This document shows, piece by piece, positions 61,661 to 64,000 of a stretch of 64,000 bases of DNA. Origin of the DNA: Variovorax paradoxus B4 (GTDB taxonomy: Bacteria > Pseudomonadota > Gammaproteobacteria > Burkholderiales > Burkholderiaceae_C); NCBI RefSeq assembly GCF_000463015.1, contig NC_022234.1, positions 124,001 through 188,000 on the forward strand. Direction: 5' to 3'. The notes under the pieces were generated by a model. That model ran no database searches. It was not told the DNA's origin and saw only the letters and a list, made by a program, of their open reading frames with translations. Position numbers and translations under genes: made by a program. The number at the start of each line of letters is the position of its first letter. The stretch's first letter is position 1.

Positions 61661-62431
61661 ATGCTTTACGAAGCCGGCCCCGTGCTGGTCTTCATGGCCT
61701 GCGTGGCGCTGGCCACTTACGCGCAGAACCTCACGGGGTTCGCATTCAGCCTCATCCTGCTTGGCCTGGTGTCGGTGTTCCACGTCGCCAGCGTGGGCGA
61801 CACGGCCAACGCCGCCACGGTGCTGAGCCTGATCAATGCATGGACCTATTTCCGCGCGCGGCCCGGCGTGGTGCCGTGGCGGCTGATGAAGCCGGCGCTC
61901 AACGGCAGCACCGTGGGCGTGATCGCGGGGCTCATGCTGCTCACCTGGCTCAGCGGCGGCGCGGTGAACTGGCTGCGCGGCCTGCTGGGCGTGTCGATCC
62001 TGGGCTGCGCGCTGCTGCTGGTGCTGCAGGGCAGGCCGCAGCCCGCGGTGTCGGGCCGCACGAGCTTTGCCGTCATCGGCGGGCTGTCGGGCGTGCTGGG
62101 CGGGCTGTTCTCGAGCTCGGGGCCGCCCATCGTCTTTCACATGTACCGCCAGCCGCTGGAGCGCGAACTGGTGCGCCGCGCACTGCTGCTGATGTTCGCG
62201 TTCAATTCGCTGGTTCGGCTCGTGATCGTGCTGCCCACGGGGCACTTCTCGTGGCGCGCGGCGCTGCTGGCCGCCTGCGCGATGCCGGTGGTTTACGGCG
62301 TGACGCGGCTGCACCATCGGCTGCCGAACAAGCTGCAGCCGCGCACCCTCAAATGGCTGGTGGGCGGCTTGCTGGCCGCGGCGGGTTCGACCTTGATCGC
62401 GAGCGCGTGGCTTGCGATCGCGCAGGGCTGA
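61661..62431 (+). CDS. TSUP-family (TauE/SafE-like) membrane permease
   Basis: 256 residues from ATG 61661 (a GTG at 61652 is an alternative), with about eight membrane helices. Family hallmarks: NLTGFAFSLILLGLVSVFHV in the first repeat and GGLSGVLGGLFSSSGPPIVF in the second, the paired G-x-x-G-G-x-x-G-x-G-x-P loops. Members export sulfite, sulfoacetate, thiosulfate or related organosulfur anions. Convergent with the MarR gene; no sulfur-metabolism genes are nearby, so the cargo is open. Confidence 0.88.
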   Translation: MLYEAGPVLVFMACVALATYAQNLTGFAFSLILLGLVSVFHVASVGDTANAATVLSLINAWTYFRARPGVVPWRLMKPALNGSTVGVIAGLMLLTWLSGGAVNWLRGLLGVSILGCALLLVLQGRPQPAVSGRTSFAVIGGLSGVLGGLFSSSGPPIVFHMYRQPLERELVRRALLLMFAFNSLVRLVIVLPTGHFSWRAALLAACAMPVVYGVTRLHHRLPNKLQPRTLKWLVGGLLAAAGSTLIASAWLAIAQG

Positions 62432-62446
62432 GCGCCCGCTCCCTCT

Positions 62447-62914
62447 TCACGCGCGCATGGGCGCGCGGCTTCTGTCGTTGTTGGCCGTGACGAACTTGGC
62501 GAGCAGCTTCATGAAATCGCGGCGCTCCTGCTCGCTCATGGTGCCGAATAGCGCGTCCTGCATCTGGGCCATTGCCGGCACCGTTTGCGCAAGCAGCGTG
62601 GTGCCCTCGGCGGTCAGGCGCAGTTCGCGCTGGCCGCGCGCCAACACCTGGCGCGTGATCCAACCCTTGGTTTCCAGCCGCGCGGCGATGTCGGCGGCGG
62701 TGGAGGTATCGAGCGCCACCTGCTGGGCCAGCGTCACCTGGTCGATGCCCGGCTTCTTCTGCAAGGTGCGCAAGATCGCGTATTGGACCGGTGTGACGTC
62801 ACGCCCCAGCTTCTCGTGGAACACCGAAACCGCGATCTGATGGGCCCGGCGAATCAGGTGGCCCGGCTGGTCATTGATGTCGATCTCGGCGGCGTCGGAG
62901 GTGGGGCTGGGCAT
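62447..62914 (-). CDS. MarR-family transcriptional regulator
   Basis: 155 residues. Winged HTH from 35 to 115: VTPVQYAILRTLQKKPGIDQ, VALDTSTAADIAARLETKGW and the wing LARGQRELRLTAEG. MarR proteins commonly sense aromatic acids and repress degradation genes. It lies 77 bases downstream of, and on the same strand as, the VanB-type reductase, so it likely responds to vanillate or a similar methoxylated aromatic. Confidence 0.9.
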   Translation of the reverse strand: MPSPTSDAAEIDINDQPGHLIRRAHQIAVSVFHEKLGRDVTPVQYAILRTLQKKPGIDQVTLAQQVALDTSTAADIAARLETKGWITRQVLARGQRELRLTAEGTTLLAQTVPAMAQMQDALFGTMSEQERRDFMKLLAKFVTANNDRSRAPMRA

Positions 62915-62991
62915 GGTGTCGAAACCAGAATCGGTCCCGGCGGTGAAGACGGAGCCTGCGATTCTAGGGGGTCGTTCCACCGCGCCAGCTC

Positions 62992-63957
62992 CTACAGGTC
63001 GAGCACCAGCATTGGCGAACGCGAGCGCGAACAGCAGGGGGTGAACTGGTCGTTGGCCGCCTGTTCTTCCGGCGACAGGTACATGTCCTTGTGGTCCGGC
63101 TCGCCTTCCAGCACGCGCGTGAGGCAGGTACCGCACACGCCCTGTTCGCAGGAGGTCGCCACCTCGACGCCCGCCGCGGCAAGCGCCTGCACCACCGTGC
63201 AATCCTTGGGCACCGTGACGATGCGCCCCGAGCTCGCCAGCTTGACCTGGAATTCCGCATCGGCGTCCAACGCGGCGATCTCGGCCGAGAAGAACTCGTA
63301 GTGCAGCTGGTCGGCCGGCCAGCCGGCGGTGCGCGCGGCCTCCAGCACCCAGTCCATGAAGCCCTTCGGGCCGCAGACATACAGGTGCACGCCCGGCTGC
63401 GGCGTGCCGATCGCCGCCGGCACCGACAGCTTCTGGGCCGCGTCCCCGTCGTCGAAGTGGAACCGCACCTGCGATGCGAACGCGGACTGCGCGATGCGCC
63501 CGGCAAAGGCGGTGCGATCGAGGGAGCGCGTGCAGTAGTGCATCTCGAAAGGCGCTGCGCTCAGCGCCAGCCGCTCGGCCATGCACAGGATCGGCGTCAC
63601 GCCGATGCCGCCTGCGATCAGCACGCTGCGTGCGGCCGCGTGCGCCAGCGGAAAGTGGTTCTTCGGTGCACTGATACGCAGCAGGCTGCCTTCCTGCACC
63701 AGTTCGTGCATCGCCTGCGAGCCGCCGCGAGATGAGGGATCGCGCAGCACGCCGATCAGATAGCGGTGGCTCTCCTGCGGATCGTTGCACAGCGAGTACT
63801 GGCGCGTGAGGCCGTTCGGCAGATGCACGTCGATGTGCGAGCCGGCCGAGAAGGCAGGCAGGGCATGCCCGTCGGCGTGCACCAGTTCGAAGGTGCAGAT
63901 GTCCAGCGCCTCCGCGTGCTTGCGGGCGACGCGCACGTTCAGTTCGGAGGCGTTCAT
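62992..63957 (-). CDS. vanB: VanB-type (PDR family) oxygenase reductase
   Basis: 321 residues. FMN/NAD reductase domain: RQYSLCNDPQE (flavin binding) and VLIAGGIGVTPILCMAE (NADH binding). C-terminal plant-type [2Fe-2S] domain has its cysteines in ATSCEQGVCGTCLTRV and a later CC. It passes electrons from NADH to a Rieske oxygenase such as vanillate O-demethylase. Start 63957 overlaps the preceding stop by four bases. The symbol is tentative: other Rieske reductases (phthalate, phenoxybenzoate) look alike. Confidence 0.85.
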   Translation of the reverse strand: MNASELNVRVARKHAEALDICTFELVHADGHALPAFSAGSHIDVHLPNGLTRQYSLCNDPQESHRYLIGVLRDPSSRGGSQAMHELVQEGSLLRISAPKNHFPLAHAAARSVLIAGGIGVTPILCMAERLALSAAPFEMHYCTRSLDRTAFAGRIAQSAFASQVRFHFDDGDAAQKLSVPAAIGTPQPGVHLYVCGPKGFMDWVLEAARTAGWPADQLHYEFFSAEIAALDADAEFQVKLASSGRIVTVPKDCTVVQALAAAGVEVATSCEQGVCGTCLTRVLEGEPDHKDMYLSPEEQAANDQFTPCCSRSRSPMLVLDL

Positions 63958-64000
63958 GCCGCACCTTCCTGGGCGATGGGGGCCTGGCCTTCTTGCGCGA
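63954..64000 (-). CDS. C-terminal end of the gene upstream of vanB, probable oxygenase subunit
   Basis: Only the last 15 codons are visible (AQEGQAPIAQEGAA, then TGA), overlapping the vanB start as ATGA. An Ala/Gln-rich tail and direct coupling to a VanB-type reductase suggest the Rieske oxygenase subunit (VanA-like), but the visible residues are not diagnostic. Confidence 0.5.
   Translation of the reverse strand, partial: AQEGQAPIAQEGAA

Overview
The window is GC-rich bacterial DNA, densely coded on both strands. Its most striking trait is seven periplasmic 'Bug' (tripartite tricarboxylate) receptor genes. Together with TRAP transporters, meta-cleavage aromatic genes, a RuBisCO-like protein and many GntR/LysR/IclR regulators, this points to a metabolically versatile soil or plant-associated betaproteobacterium of the Burkholderiales. 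Comamonadaceae, for example Variovorax, is my best guess. That assignment is inference from gene content; no rRNA or tRNA gene is visible.

Layout. (1) 1-6.7 kb: tail of a DHFR-family gene; a ParD-like antitoxin overlapping a methionine aminopeptidase; a citrate-synthase-family protein with an HTH, divergent from a 2-hydroxyacid dehydrogenase and two Bug receptors; SnoaL-like and GNAT proteins. (2) 6.9-16.3 kb: a D-apionate-type catabolic operon (ApnO-like oxidoisomerase, TRAP DctPQM, RuBisCO-like OiaX, DUF1537 kinase OiaK, GntR regulator) plus two extra dehydrogenases. (3) 16.3-25.5 kb: a gallate (4-oxalomesaconate) operon with LigJ-type hydratase, LigK-type aldolase, fused gallate dioxygenase, three Bug receptors, a DUF1932 dehydrogenase and a leaderless ModA-like protein, divergent from an unusual LysR regulator with two HTH domains. 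(4) 25.5-38.9 kb: accessory region with VOC, AraC, SDR, SnoaL and GNAT genes, an intact IS1182-family element (28.0-29.7 kb), truncated or frameshifted genes and an attC-like inverted repeat; a DAHP synthase is the housekeeping exception.

(5) 39.1-40.7 kb: TerC, SRPBCC and a small conserved protein. (6) 40.9-47.7 kb: amidohydrolase, D-2-hydroxyacid dehydrogenase, LacI, fused TRAP permease, TRAP receptor and IclR, all on the minus strand, with a striking 13-bp-period operator. (7) 47.7-54.3 kb: a frameshifted TRAP receptor, an FMN reductase, and a GntR-led operon of VOC dioxygenase-like protein, FAH-family hydrolase, Bug receptor, DUF1185 protein and MDR oxidoreductase. (8) 54.3-59.4 kb: flavin reductase and GntR, divergent from a sugar-acid dehydratase, an RraA/aldolase-family protein and a Bug receptor. 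(9) 59.4-64 kb: glycosyltransferase with TetR, TSUP permease, MarR, and a VanB-type reductase overlapping the end of its (off-window) partner.

Taken together, most of the window is a chain of self-contained catabolic modules. Each has its own regulator, its own high-affinity periplasmic receptor and two to five enzymes, and they feed sugar-acid or aromatic-acid carbon into pyruvate, oxaloacetate, 3-phosphoglycerate and glycolate. The Bug receptors have no TctA/TctB membrane partners here, so they presumably share a permease encoded elsewhere.
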